Translations under genes and position numbers: made by a program | The notes under the pieces: model-generated | Databases searched by the model: none | Told to the model about the DNA's origin: nothing | The model's input: only the letters and a program-made list of their open reading frames with translations | Shown here: in pieces, positions 35,422 to 43,079 of the stretch | Layout: each line of letters starts with the position of its first letter | Numbering within the stretch: the stretch's first letter is position 1 | Source: an uncultured Winogradskyella sp. | Lineage (GTDB): Bacteria > Bacteroidota > Bacteroidia > Flavobacteriales > Flavobacteriaceae | Assembly: GCF_947496485.1 (NCBI RefSeq) | Contig: NZ_CANMCZ010000001.1 | Location: forward strand, 863,596 to 927,595 | DNA: 64,000 nucleotides | Reading direction: 5' to 3'

Positions 35422-35703
35422 TTATGCGGCAGCCTTAAAATTGGTTAACTTATCATAGATGTTTTTGCTAATGTTTCCAATAACCATAAAACCTTTATTT
35501 AGCTTTAAAGCATTTTTATATAATACCTGTATTGCATTAATTCCGCTTGCATCAATTTCAGTTACATTTTCAATATGAATGGTTAATTCACCAAAAGCAT
35601 TTAATAAGGTTTCGCAATGGTTTTTAAAGTGTTTTACTGTGGATGCATTAATTGCTCCTTCTACTAAAAATACTCCGTTGTTTTCTTTAATTGTAAGTGA
35701 CAT
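35422..35703 (-). CDS. STAS-domain protein of the polysaccharide locus
   Basis: A 93-aa single STAS domain: MSLTIKENNGVFLVEGAINA, then ELTIHIENVTEIDASGINAI and a closing strand GFMVIGN. The Ser in IDASG is where anti-sigma-factor antagonists are phosphorylated. It probably switches a partner protein by binding, but no anti-sigma kinase or SpoIIE-type phosphatase is in the window. It lies just upstream of the flippase gene and is marked by two direct-repeat units. A related STAS protein without the Ser is at 22413-22739. Confidence 0.8.
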   Translation of the reverse strand: MSLTIKENNGVFLVEGAINASTVKHFKNHCETLLNAFGELTIHIENVTEIDASGINAIQVLYKNALKLNKGFMVIGNISKNIYDKLTNFKAAA

Positions 35704-35744
35704 AATTTTGTTGTTTTTTATTAATTATTCGTTTAAATCTGATG

Positions 35745-35816
35745 TAAATATCTTGCGTATTTCCATGTATGAGCGTTCTATTTCGACGGATGGTAGATTG
35801 CTGTAGATGAATGAAG
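35745..35816 (-). promoter_or_regulatory. promoter C: 21-bp direct repeats between the STAS and TPR genes
   Basis: Units TCGACGGATGGTA (35783) and TAGATGAATGAAG (35804) are exactly 21 bp apart. A 23-base stretch here differs from promoter A at only two positions (GACGAATGGTAGATTGCT versus GACGGATGGTAGATTGCT is the core). By orientation it serves the minus-strand STAS-flippase operon, but the -7 candidate (GATATTTA, 35752 to 35745) is poor. It may also act on the divergent TPR gene. Confidence 0.6.
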
Positions 35817-35857
35817 CACCTCCTGTCCGTAACTTGCAATTAGTTAAACAAACAGAG

Positions 35858-37921
35858 ATGAAGACTTTAAAATCACTTAGTATTAGTATCCTTTTCTTAA
35901 TCGTTTTTAGTGCATCTGCACAAAACATGCAAGTAGGATTTACCTATTTAGAAACAGGTAAGTATGCACAAGCAGAATCATTCTTTAGCACAATACTAAA
36001 AGACTATCCAGATAATAAAACAGCAAGACTATGTTATGGTCGCGCTATTGGACTTAATGGCAAAGCACAAGATGCTAATGATTTATTTACTGACTTATTA
36101 AAAGATTACCCAAATGATTTTGAAGTAAAGCTTAATTATGGTGAGTCGCTATTATGGAATAACAACTTTGCAGCTGCTAAAACCTATTATAAAGAATTAG
36201 TGACAGAAGATTCTAAAAACTTTGCCGCTTTATTAGGTTTTGCAAATACCTTATCTAATCTAAAAGAATATGAAGATGCTATTATCTATGTGGATAAAGC
36301 TTTAGAGGTTTTATCAGGAAACCCAAATGCAATGACGTCTAAAAAGTACATCTACTTAGGTTATGCGTACCAAAACCAACAAGCACAAAACTATGATAAA
36401 GCAGAAATGCTTTTAACCAAGAATCTCGAGTTATTTGGTGATGATAAAGACACATTATTAAACCTTGCCAATTTGTATTTAATATGGAACAAGCTAGAAA
36501 GTGCTGAAGCCATGTATAAGAGACTAGCTGAACAACCAGAACATAAAATAGTTGCTTTAAACGGTTTGGCTTTAGTCGCACATTTAAATAGCAAAGAAAA
36601 GGAAGCCTTGAACATAAGTACACAGGCTTACGAAAGTTTAAGTGATAATACAGACAAAACCATAACACAACAAACGACTGAACGTTACGCACAGGCATTG
36701 ATCTGGAATAAAAAATACAAAGCCGCAACAGACCTTATCCAAAGTTTAGTAGAAAGCTATCCAAACAAAAACTGGGTATTAGCATTGCGTGCCACTTTAA
36801 ACATCTATAAAAGTAATTTTAAAAAGAGTTTAGCTGACTATAACAGAATACTAGCTAACGACAGTACCTCTTTTGATGGTAACTTAGGCAAAGCTAATGT
36901 ACTAAAAGCTTTAGGTCGTTTTGATGAGGCTTATACCTCAGCAGAAAACACATTAACGTTTTACAATAACCAAAAGGATGCTTTGAATTTTATCAATAAA
37001 ATGAATATTAGCTTTAGCCCAATGTTAGAATCTAAAGCATCGCATACCTTTGATAATGGAGATAATAAAGCCTTTGCATTTAATACTAACGTTGTTTACC
37101 CATTATCTACTAAGCTAAGTTTATTGGGTAACTACAATTACAGAACCACAAATAATACGGTAACCGACAATAGTGCTAACTCAAACAATCTGTCTTTAGG
37201 TTTATCGTATCAATTAATACCAAGTGTAATTTTTAAAGGCACTGCAGGTATGACCTCAGCAAAAGCAGAAACTACAGATTACACACAACTCTTAACAGAT
37301 ATCTCTTTTAATATTAAATCCTTTAAACTACAAACCTTAGATATAGGTTATAAGAGACAAGTAGAAAGCTTTAATGCTGATTTATTAGATAGAGAATTGG
37401 TACAAAACAACTATTACGCTAACTATAATTTAGGCACTAACTTTAACTTAGGTTGGTACACGCAACTGATGCACACAGCACAGAATGATGGCAACAGCAG
37501 AAACCTATTATTTACTTCGTTGTATTATAATTTATTGCCAAAACCAAATCTTAAGGTTGGTGTGAATTACCAGTATATTACTTTTAAAGAGCAAGTACCA
37601 ACCATCTACTTTAGCCCAGAAAAATTTAATAACTACGAAGTCTTTGTAAATCTTATTAAAGATGAAGCTACTGCCAAACCTAAGGAATGGTTTTATAACC
37701 TTACTGGTGCTTTTGGTTACCAGTTTATAGAAGATGACCCAAAACAAACAGCTTACAGGTTACAAGGTGCTTTTGGTTATAAATTCTCTGAGCGCAGTTT
37801 ATTAAATGTTTATGGCACGCATAGTAATATTGCCTCTGCAACTGCTGCTGGATTTACGTTTACTGAGATTGGATTGCGTTTTAAGTGGGTGTTTTTGAAT
37901 AAAGCCTATTTTAGGAAGTAA
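35858..37921 (+). CDS. TPR-repeat protein with C-terminal outer-membrane beta-barrel (YaiO/PelB-like architecture)
   Basis: A 687-aa protein. ATG 35858 is chosen because it gives a clean Sec signal (MKTLKSLSISILFLIVFSASAQ); an upstream ATG at 35807 lies inside the regulatory repeats. Residues ~25-390 are TPR repeats (for example YAQAESFFSTILKDYPDN and DAIIYVDKALEVL). Residues ~400-687 form a beta-barrel with many aromatic strands, ending in GLRFKWVFLNKAYFRK, and resemble YaiO-type proteins. TPR-plus-barrel is the layout of exopolysaccharide exporters such as PelB, BcsC and AlgK/AlgE, so it probably guides the polymer through the periplasm and outer membrane. It is encoded opposite the STAS-flippase operon. 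Confidence 0.82.
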   Translation: MKTLKSLSISILFLIVFSASAQNMQVGFTYLETGKYAQAESFFSTILKDYPDNKTARLCYGRAIGLNGKAQDANDLFTDLLKDYPNDFEVKLNYGESLLWNNNFAAAKTYYKELVTEDSKNFAALLGFANTLSNLKEYEDAIIYVDKALEVLSGNPNAMTSKKYIYLGYAYQNQQAQNYDKAEMLLTKNLELFGDDKDTLLNLANLYLIWNKLESAEAMYKRLAEQPEHKIVALNGLALVAHLNSKEKEALNISTQAYESLSDNTDKTITQQTTERYAQALIWNKKYKAATDLIQSLVESYPNKNWVLALRATLNIYKSNFKKSLADYNRILANDSTSFDGNLGKANVLKALGRFDEAYTSAENTLTFYNNQKDALNFINKMNISFSPMLESKASHTFDNGDNKAFAFNTNVVYPLSTKLSLLGNYNYRTTNNTVTDNSANSNNLSLGLSYQLIPSVIFKGTAGMTSAKAETTDYTQLLTDISFNIKSFKLQTLDIGYKRQVESFNADLLDRELVQNNYYANYNLGTNFNLGWYTQLMHTAQNDGNSRNLLFTSLYYNLLPKPNLKVGVNYQYITFKEQVPTIYFSPEKFNNYEVFVNLIKDEATAKPKEWFYNLTGAFGYQFIEDDPKQTAYRLQGAFGYKFSERSLLNVYGTHSNIASATAAGFTFTEIGLRFKWVFLNKAYFRK

Positions 37922-37928
37922 CGGTCTC

Positions 37929-38050
37929 GGCTATGAGTAGTTGCGTGGGTTAGCCATTAACTTGGCAAGTAAACACCAAGTTGGAAATTCCTGCGGAATT
38001 TCCAAAGTAGGCGAGAACACGCAATTACTTATAGCCATTGTTGTGTGCAG
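37929..38050. repeat. structured intergenic element (attC-like fold)
   Basis: GGCTATGAGTAGTTGCGTG (37929-37947) pairs with CACGCAATTACTTATAGCC (38018-38036), two G-T pairs apart from perfect. Inside are two hairpins: ACTTGG/CCAAGT (37960-37981) and TTGGAAATTC/GAATTTCCAA (37981-38005). It ends with ATTGTTGTGTGCA, a sequence found inverted at 38872-38888 beyond the SUKH gene. The layout recalls a recombination site or mobile-cassette boundary. Confidence 0.7.
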
Positions 38051-38860
38051 TTATTTTTTTATTAATTCAGTTAATGGTTGGATATCTATTGAATTTGATT
38101 CTAATTTTTTCACAGCTTCTTTTTCTACTTGAAAATTAGAGAAGCTAATAATTAAATCCGAGCCTGTAAGTTCGGGAAATCTCAAAGCCGTTCCTTTTGT
38201 CAATTCGATAAGCTCCTCATATCTATCCTCATCTTTTCTGATAAAACCGTTTGGGACAAGATTAGGACTTAACCAAATCCAACTTCCGTCCAATTGACTT
38301 CTGTATTGGTCATAACCGTGAGCATAATTGTCAGGTTCCTCAAACTTAATGTTCAATATTATTTCTAATTTTTTTGTAATCTCTTCTGCGGCTTTGTCCG
38401 TTCTAATTACTAACTCATCTTCGATATCATAGTCAAGTTGAGAAAGGTATTCCGAAAAAGTATCTGCTATCAATCTTTGACTGTCACTTTCTGTACTGAT
38501 ATAAGTGACTTGTGGATTTGTGTTGTTTTTTCGATAATCTAAACATATGTGCCAATGTCCATCACCATCAAATGGGATTAATCCATTAAGTTCAAAACTT
38601 ACCCAACCTTCATAATCTGTCCAATCAACATCTGTAAGGGATGGAAAATGAGGTCCAATTCCATAGATTTGTTCATTTAGAGACTCCTCAAGCGTTTTTC
38701 TTATATAACCTCCATTTTGTACTTTTAATAATTCAATTAGTTCTTTTGGTAATTTATAGCCTAATCTCAACTCCGCTTTTTCCAAAATCTCATCGGTCAA
38801 TTCTGGTTGCAAATACGGAAGATAAATAGGCTTTTGCCATATAGATTTTAATTCTGTCAT
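38051..38860 (-). CDS. SMI1/KNR4 (SUKH)-family protein
   Basis: A 269-aa SUKH-fold protein. ATG 38860 is preferred over the upstream TTG. The N-terminal SUKH core is YLQPELTDEILEKAELRLGYK LPKELIELLKVQNGG, then GLIPFDGDGHWHICLDYRK and VTYISTESDSQRLIADTFSEYL. A second half (~150-269) resembles a small companion domain (EITKKLEIILNIKFEEPDNY). SUKH proteins are often immunity proteins against contact-dependent toxins; here no toxin gene is adjacent. The gene stands alone, flanked by an inverted ATTGTTGTGTGCA sequence and a structured element, and looks like a recently acquired cassette. Confidence 0.88.
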   Translation of the reverse strand: MTELKSIWQKPIYLPYLQPELTDEILEKAELRLGYKLPKELIELLKVQNGGYIRKTLEESLNEQIYGIGPHFPSLTDVDWTDYEGWVSFELNGLIPFDGDGHWHICLDYRKNNTNPQVTYISTESDSQRLIADTFSEYLSQLDYDIEDELVIRTDKAAEEITKKLEIILNIKFEEPDNYAHGYDQYRSQLDGSWIWLSPNLVPNGFIRKDEDRYEELIELTKGTALRFPELTGSDLIISFSNFQVEKEAVKKLESNSIDIQPLTELIKK

Positions 38861-39025
38861 TTCCTTTTCTCTAATTGCACACAACAATTGAATATAATCA
38901 ATTGTCTATATTCTTCTTATGTAAATCGTTTTGATTGCTCTTTTTAATTTTACATTTCACTATTATATTACAAGAATATTGATTCATAAATATAGGTATA
39001 AAACCAAACCACAACAAACAACAAA

Positions 39026-39049
39026 AGGCAAAAGCTTTCGCTTTTGCCT
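39026..39049 (-). terminator. intrinsic terminator after the T9SS protein gene
   Basis: On the minus strand AGGCAAAAGC-GAAA-GCTTTTGCCT followed by TTTTGT. The stem and GAAA loop are almost the same as the terminator of the candidate RNA at 41865. Confidence 0.82.
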
Positions 39050-39111
39050 CACTTAAAAACACCTCAACTACGAATCTCCATTCACGTTAAGATGCATAAG
39101 TACCAAAAAGG

Positions 39112-41712
39112 TTATTTGAGAATTAGTGTTAGGGTTTTATAATAACGATGTTGGCTTGTTACTTTACAGAAATATAAACCTGAGCTTAATTTCTCTCTGT
39201 TTAGAGTGATGCTGTTTTTACCTGGTACAGCTTCATAGTTGGTGTTATATACTTGCTTACCTAATTGATCGTACAATACAACTTGCACGGTTTCGCTTTG
39301 GTTAGAAGTAAATTGTAATGTCGTATGCGTTGTCATTGGATTAGGAAACGCTTTTATCGCAGTTGTATCCGTTTCAAAATCGTCTATTGATAAAGCACTG
39401 TTCTGTGAGAAACGTAAATTATTCAATGTCATAACCTTAGAAATCGGAGTTCCATTTTCTGAAACCATAGTAAATACTAGAGTTACTACATCATTTAAAT
39501 TAGCTTCCTCACCTAAACTATTTTCTAAATCTTCAATGTTTATTGTAAAATCTTGTGGTGTCTCTGTAAGTGCTATCGTTGTTTTAAACTGAGTTTCCCA
39601 ATTTACAACACTCGCTTTCACAAAAGTAATTTCTAAGTTTCCTGTACCTTTTGCACTCAACTTAAAGCTATTGTATTCTGTTAAATTTACAGCTGCAAAA
39701 CGAGGTGTTAATGCTCTATAAGCTGCCACATAAGTGTTTGTTGTTGCACTTAAATCTACATTTCGCTCTACTGGAAAATCTGTAGTATCAAACTCAAAAT
39801 CGTTTGTTGTTACTGTGTAAGCATTGACTGTTGTTCCGTCTTGAGAATCATCAATTCCCCAAGGACCATCTGACATAAATAAATCGTCTGGTGTAGCCAC
39901 TCCATCTCCAATTCTAAAACCAATATCGAATAAACTCCCAGTATCAACCGTGACGTTAGTAATGTAATTACCATTTAATGCAATTGTAGTGTTTAGATTT
40001 CCGAAGTCTTCTGTTTCTGTGGTTCTATAGCCAGCATCAAACGTCACACTTTCTGTAAGATTGGTATTTATAATTTGTAAGTCTAGTCCTCCATTTGTAT
40101 AACTTCCTTTTCTAACAAAAACAGTTGGTGGTGCAGAATTATTATAACCAGAAATTGGTTTTTCTACTTCTAATAAACTTAATACCTCCTCACCCAATTG
40201 ATATAAATCATCTACAGAATTAGACCAAATCTGAAAATTATAAAACGTAACATTTTCTTGGTACTGATCTAAATTCCAGTGGCTTTCTATAGCGAAATTG
40301 TTATCATTATTTACCACTTTAGCAGATAAACTTAGTACAAACTCATACGTACCATCTACATTTCTTATAATAGACTTTATAAAAGACTGTCCATTAATAT
40401 CTATTGTATTTACTGAGATTAGCTCTGCACCCAACAAACGGTCACAGATATACTTAGTATGCTCATAGACTCCGTTTTCTGTTTTTAAGGCTAAAACTGA
40501 AGCTACTGCACTATTGTTTTTTAAATAATCTACAGCATATATTTCTGTAGCATTAGTGATACTCAATAAATCTGAAGGTGTTGCTTCTATAATTTCATCT
40601 TCGTTAATGCTATTAAGTGGTATGAAATCTTGTAGTGTAAAATCTGAATTAGGATTGTTCTTAGCGTAGCTTAATGTTTTTGTAATACGTTTTGCAGTGG
40701 CTGTATTAAACGTATAACCAGTTTTTGCTCTATTGAAATTACGTGCATTAATTTGCTCAGATAATCTATTATTACTTTCTAATCCACCAGAATTAGAACT
40801 CGAAGTTGGTGGTGCAATAACCTCGCACATACCAAAACCAGAACATGAAGGGTCTTCGCAATCTATAAGTCCATCACCATCATCATCAATACCGTTATCA
40901 CAAATTTCTTGTAATACAGGTGCTGTAGGACAACGTGCTCCGTCATTACTTGAGCTAGATGGTCCAAAAGCAAATAAGTTAGACTCTATATCTGCAGAAG
41001 AATTTACATGCTGTACTGCCTGGATGACATATACAGTGCCTGTTTGGTTAGCCGAGACGTAAAAACGACCTTCATTATCAAAGTAAACTGCTCCATAAGT
41101 GTAGTTGTTTCCTGCTAAGATTGGGACTTCACCTAAAGCAGATACAACTCCGTTGGTAGGGTTAATTCGGTATAAAATATTCGAACCCTTTGCTACTGCG
41201 TATAATTGATTATCCAAAGCATTAAAAGCCCAATCGTGAATACTAATATTCTCAGATAAGTTTTCAGTCGATTGGTGCTGAGCGTAATTAGCAGATTCTG
41301 GATTTAAATCTATTTTATAGTATGTTGTTCCTCCACCCTTAAGATAATAGATACCTTGAGAATTTATATCTCCAACGTATCTGTTATTTGTTGGTAACTC
41401 ATCTATATAATATGTTGTTGTTGCAAAATCTTTATCCATCCTCACTATGGTTTTTGCAGGAGACGTTAAAGATCCCCAAATAAATCCATCAGCCGGATTG
41501 TATGCAGCCGCATTTATATTTCCTGATGTAACATCTGTTGCAACTTGGTAAGAATTACCAGAAGCCAAATCAATTGCATATACATCGTTATATTGAAATA
41601 GATATGCATTATAGTCGCAATTAAAGGGAATATCTTGAGCTTGAGTACTGAAACTTAATAATAGTACTAAGCTTAAAATTAATTGAATTTTTATAGTATA
41701 AAGTTTGTTCAT
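39112..41712 (-). CDS. large secreted protein with T9SS sorting domain
   Basis: An 866-aa protein. ATG 41712 is chosen because it gives a proper Sec signal (MNKLYTIKIQLILSLVLLLS FSTQAQ); an upstream TTG is less likely. Residues ~27-270 look like a beta-propeller-type domain (YNDVYAIDLASGNSYQVATD, IHDWAFNALDNQLYAVAKGS). Next comes a calcium-binding-like Cys/Asp motif (CDNGIDDDGDGLIDCEDPSC), then adhesion or carbohydrate-binding-like sandwich domains (~480-760). The final ~85 residues (AFPNPMTTHTTLQF, VVLYDQLGKQVYN, LSSGLYFCKV) are a type-A T9SS sorting domain. It is marked by promoter D and may be a matrix adhesin. No enzymatic motif was recognised. Confidence 0.82.
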   Translation of the reverse strand: MNKLYTIKIQLILSLVLLLSFSTQAQDIPFNCDYNAYLFQYNDVYAIDLASGNSYQVATDVTSGNINAAAYNPADGFIWGSLTSPAKTIVRMDKDFATTTYYIDELPTNNRYVGDINSQGIYYLKGGGTTYYKIDLNPESANYAQHQSTENLSENISIHDWAFNALDNQLYAVAKGSNILYRINPTNGVVSALGEVPILAGNNYTYGAVYFDNEGRFYVSANQTGTVYVIQAVQHVNSSADIESNLFAFGPSSSSNDGARCPTAPVLQEICDNGIDDDGDGLIDCEDPSCSGFGMCEVIAPPTSSSNSGGLESNNRLSEQINARNFNRAKTGYTFNTATAKRITKTLSYAKNNPNSDFTLQDFIPLNSINEDEIIEATPSDLLSITNATEIYAVDYLKNNSAVASVLALKTENGVYEHTKYICDRLLGAELISVNTIDINGQSFIKSIIRNVDGTYEFVLSLSAKVVNNDNNFAIESHWNLDQYQENVTFYNFQIWSNSVDDLYQLGEEVLSLLEVEKPISGYNNSAPPTVFVRKGSYTNGGLDLQIINTNLTESVTFDAGYRTTETEDFGNLNTTIALNGNYITNVTVDTGSLFDIGFRIGDGVATPDDLFMSDGPWGIDDSQDGTTVNAYTVTTNDFEFDTTDFPVERNVDLSATTNTYVAAYRALTPRFAAVNLTEYNSFKLSAKGTGNLEITFVKASVVNWETQFKTTIALTETPQDFTINIEDLENSLGEEANLNDVVTLVFTMVSENGTPISKVMTLNNLRFSQNSALSIDDFETDTTAIKAFPNPMTTHTTLQFTSNQSETVQVVLYDQLGKQVYNTNYEAVPGKNSITLNREKLSSGLYFCKVTSQHRYYKTLTLILK

Positions 41713-41739
41713 TATCGACTTAATTCTCTGATTCTGAAA

Positions 41740-41831
41740 CAAAATTACACAGGTATTACACCTTATTTTCTAATTTTCGTTTGATGTAAGATTAATAGCG
41801 ATGGGCTACAATTTACTTTCGATGAATGGTT
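41740..41831 (-). promoter_or_regulatory. promoter D: three 21-bp-spaced repeats of the T9SS protein gene
   Basis: Units TCGTTTGATGTAA (41777), GCGATGGGCTACA (41798) and TCGATGAATGGTT (41819), spaced 21 bp. The minus-strand -7 box TAATTTTG runs 41747 to 41740, its first base 30 nt from the nearest unit. The start codon at 41712 is 27 nt below the box. Confidence 0.8.
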
Positions 41832-41864
41832 TTATGTTTCTTGTAATACAAATAACTAGTACAT

Positions 41865-41941
41865 AAAAAAAGGCAAAAGATTTCTCTTTTGCCTTAACCA
41901 TATAACTATCAATCAACTTATAACCATTAATCAGATGATTA
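41865..41941 (-). ncRNA. candidate small RNA (~77 nt) under promoter E
   Basis: Promoter E (-7 TACTTTTG at 41954 to 41947) predicts a start near 41941. An intrinsic terminator (stem AAGGCAAAAGA/TCTTTTGCCTT with GAAA loop, 41895 to 41870, then six T) ends it near 41865. The segment between has no ORF. Its position upstream of promoter D makes it a separate short transcription unit, not a leader of the T9SS gene. Existence is inferred from promoter and terminator only. Confidence 0.55.
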
Positions 41942-41946
41942 CAATT

Positions 41947-42038
41947 CAAAAGTATAAGTAATTGAGATCTGTATTATTTTATTTCGTTAGAATAAGACCT
42001 TGGCAAGTCAGACGGCAATTAAGTGTCGACCAATGGTA
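41947..42038 (-). promoter_or_regulatory. promoter E: repeat-bearing promoter just after the LytTR gene
   Basis: Units TCGTTAGAATAAG (41984) and TCGACCAATGGTA (42026), two 21-bp steps apart, with a poor middle unit at 42005. The minus-strand -7 box TACTTTTG (41954 to 41947) has its first base 30 nt from the unit at 41984 and is identical to the box of promoter A. The outer unit directly abuts the stop codon of the LytTR gene. Confidence 0.72.
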
Positions 42039-42749
42039 TTAGAGTAAATTAAGACGTTTCATTAATTCTGGTCGGTTAGAACGACTTACAGGAATAACAT
42101 CTTTCTTTATAAGTACACTATTGTCTTCTATATCAATAATCTTATCAACGTTAATAATATAAGAACGATGAATCTTTAAAAACAAACTGTCTGGTAGTTT
42201 GTCTTCTATCTTTTTTAAAGTAGAATGTACCGTATAATTTTTATCCTCTGTTTTTACCTGGATATAATCTCCTTTAGCTTCTACCAAATAAATACTTGGT
42301 ATGTCTATTTTAATTAAGCGTCTGTCAATATTAACATAGAGGTCATTACCAGAGCTTGTTTCTACTTTATCTACAGCTTTAGCTGATGCGATTTTAGGTT
42401 TAATTGCTTCCGCTTTTTGAATGGCTTTCTGAAAACGTTCTGGTGTGATTGGTTTTACTAAATAATCGACAATACAATCGTACTCAAAAGCTTGAATGGC
42501 AAAATTAGGATCTGATGTTGTTAATATAATTTTGGGTGGATTTTTTAAAGTCTCAATAAAATCAAAACCAGTAAAATCTGGCATATGAATATCTAAAAAT
42601 ATTAAATCAATTTCATTCTGATTTAAATATTTAATGGCCTGCATTGCATTAGGGAATTCTTCTAAAACATTTAGACTATCTACATTAGAACACAATTGGC
42701 TAATAATTGCTCTTGCAGTAGCCTCATCATCGATAATAATACAATTCAT
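42039..42749 (-). CDS. LytTR-family response regulator
   Basis: A 236-aa regulator. The receiver domain (~1-120) has Asp7/Asp8, phospho-acceptor Asp53 (LIFLDIHMPD) and Lys in VDYLVKPITPERF. The C-terminal LytTR DNA-binding domain (~135-236) has the family markers: YVNIDRRLIKIDIPSIYLVEAKGDYIQV (split here as the ten-stranded fold entry), VHSTLKKIEDKLP, FLKIHRSYIIN and VIPVSRSNRPELMKRL. LytTR dimers bind direct repeats about 21-22 bp apart, exactly the pattern seen at promoters A-G, including the promoter of its own operon. It is the last gene of the seven-gene phosphorelay operon, 9 nt after the HPt gene. Confidence 0.95.
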   Translation of the reverse strand: MNCIIIDDEATARAIISQLCSNVDSLNVLEEFPNAMQAIKYLNQNEIDLIFLDIHMPDFTGFDFIETLKNPPKIILTTSDPNFAIQAFEYDCIVDYLVKPITPERFQKAIQKAEAIKPKIASAKAVDKVETSSGNDLYVNIDRRLIKIDIPSIYLVEAKGDYIQVKTEDKNYTVHSTLKKIEDKLPDSLFLKIHRSYIINVDKIIDIEDNSVLIKKDVIPVSRSNRPELMKRLNLL

Positions 42750-42758
42750 AAAATAAGC

Positions 42759-43079
42759 TTATAAGGTCTCTAAAAAATCTGTCATGATTTGAAGAATAGA
42801 CTCAAAATCCGTTTTTCCTTCTGTATTGCCATCTATGAGATTATTCTCATAATTTACGGCAACATCATAACTTTTTACAAGGCCTAAAATACTAATTTTA
42901 TGTTTAAGTTTATGTACGTTCTCAGCGGTAAGTTTATAGTTTTCAGCAGCTAAATTATCAAAATAGACTTTCTTTTCTTCCGGAAATTCTTTCTTAATAA
43001 TTCCTATGAGCTTTTCTTCAAAAGCTTTATCACCACCAGACATACTATCTATATAAGACAAATTAGGCTGTTCCATCAT
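42759..43079 (-). CDS. HPt (histidine phosphotransfer) protein
   Basis: A 106-aa all-helical phosphotransfer protein. The phospho-accepting His is in NVHKLKHKISILGLV, the HPt core (usual form HxLKGss). It has the four-helix bundle length of single HPt domains and no other domain. It overlaps the end of the kinase gene at 43063 by 17 nt and is 9 nt before the LytTR gene, so a phosphorelay kinase, receiver, HPt, LytTR is encoded in order. The CheY-like protein at the head of the operon could supply the intermediate receiver, or the HPt could serve the receiver of the GT2 fusion. These routes are inference. Confidence 0.88.
   Translation of the reverse strand: MMEQPNLSYIDSMSGGDKAFEEKLIGIIKKEFPEEKKVYFDNLAAENYKLTAENVHKLKHKISILGLVKSYDVAVNYENNLIDGNTEGKTDFESILQIMTDFLETL

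Noticed and set aside
35807..35857. ATG 35807 as start of the TPR-barrel gene
   Set aside because: It falls within the repeat units of promoter C, and the extension hides the signal peptide that begins at 35858.
36339..36728. Minus-strand ORFs opposite the TPR protein
   Set aside because: Antisense shadows of TPR coding sequence; composition is unlike neighbouring genes.
37929..38050. CRISPR or insertion-sequence end
   Set aside because: There is only one copy in the window, no regular spacers, and no transposase; a structured cassette-type element fits better.
41713..41742. TTG 41742 as start of the T9SS protein
   Set aside because: It lies in the -7 box of promoter D; ATG 41712 begins a clean signal peptide.
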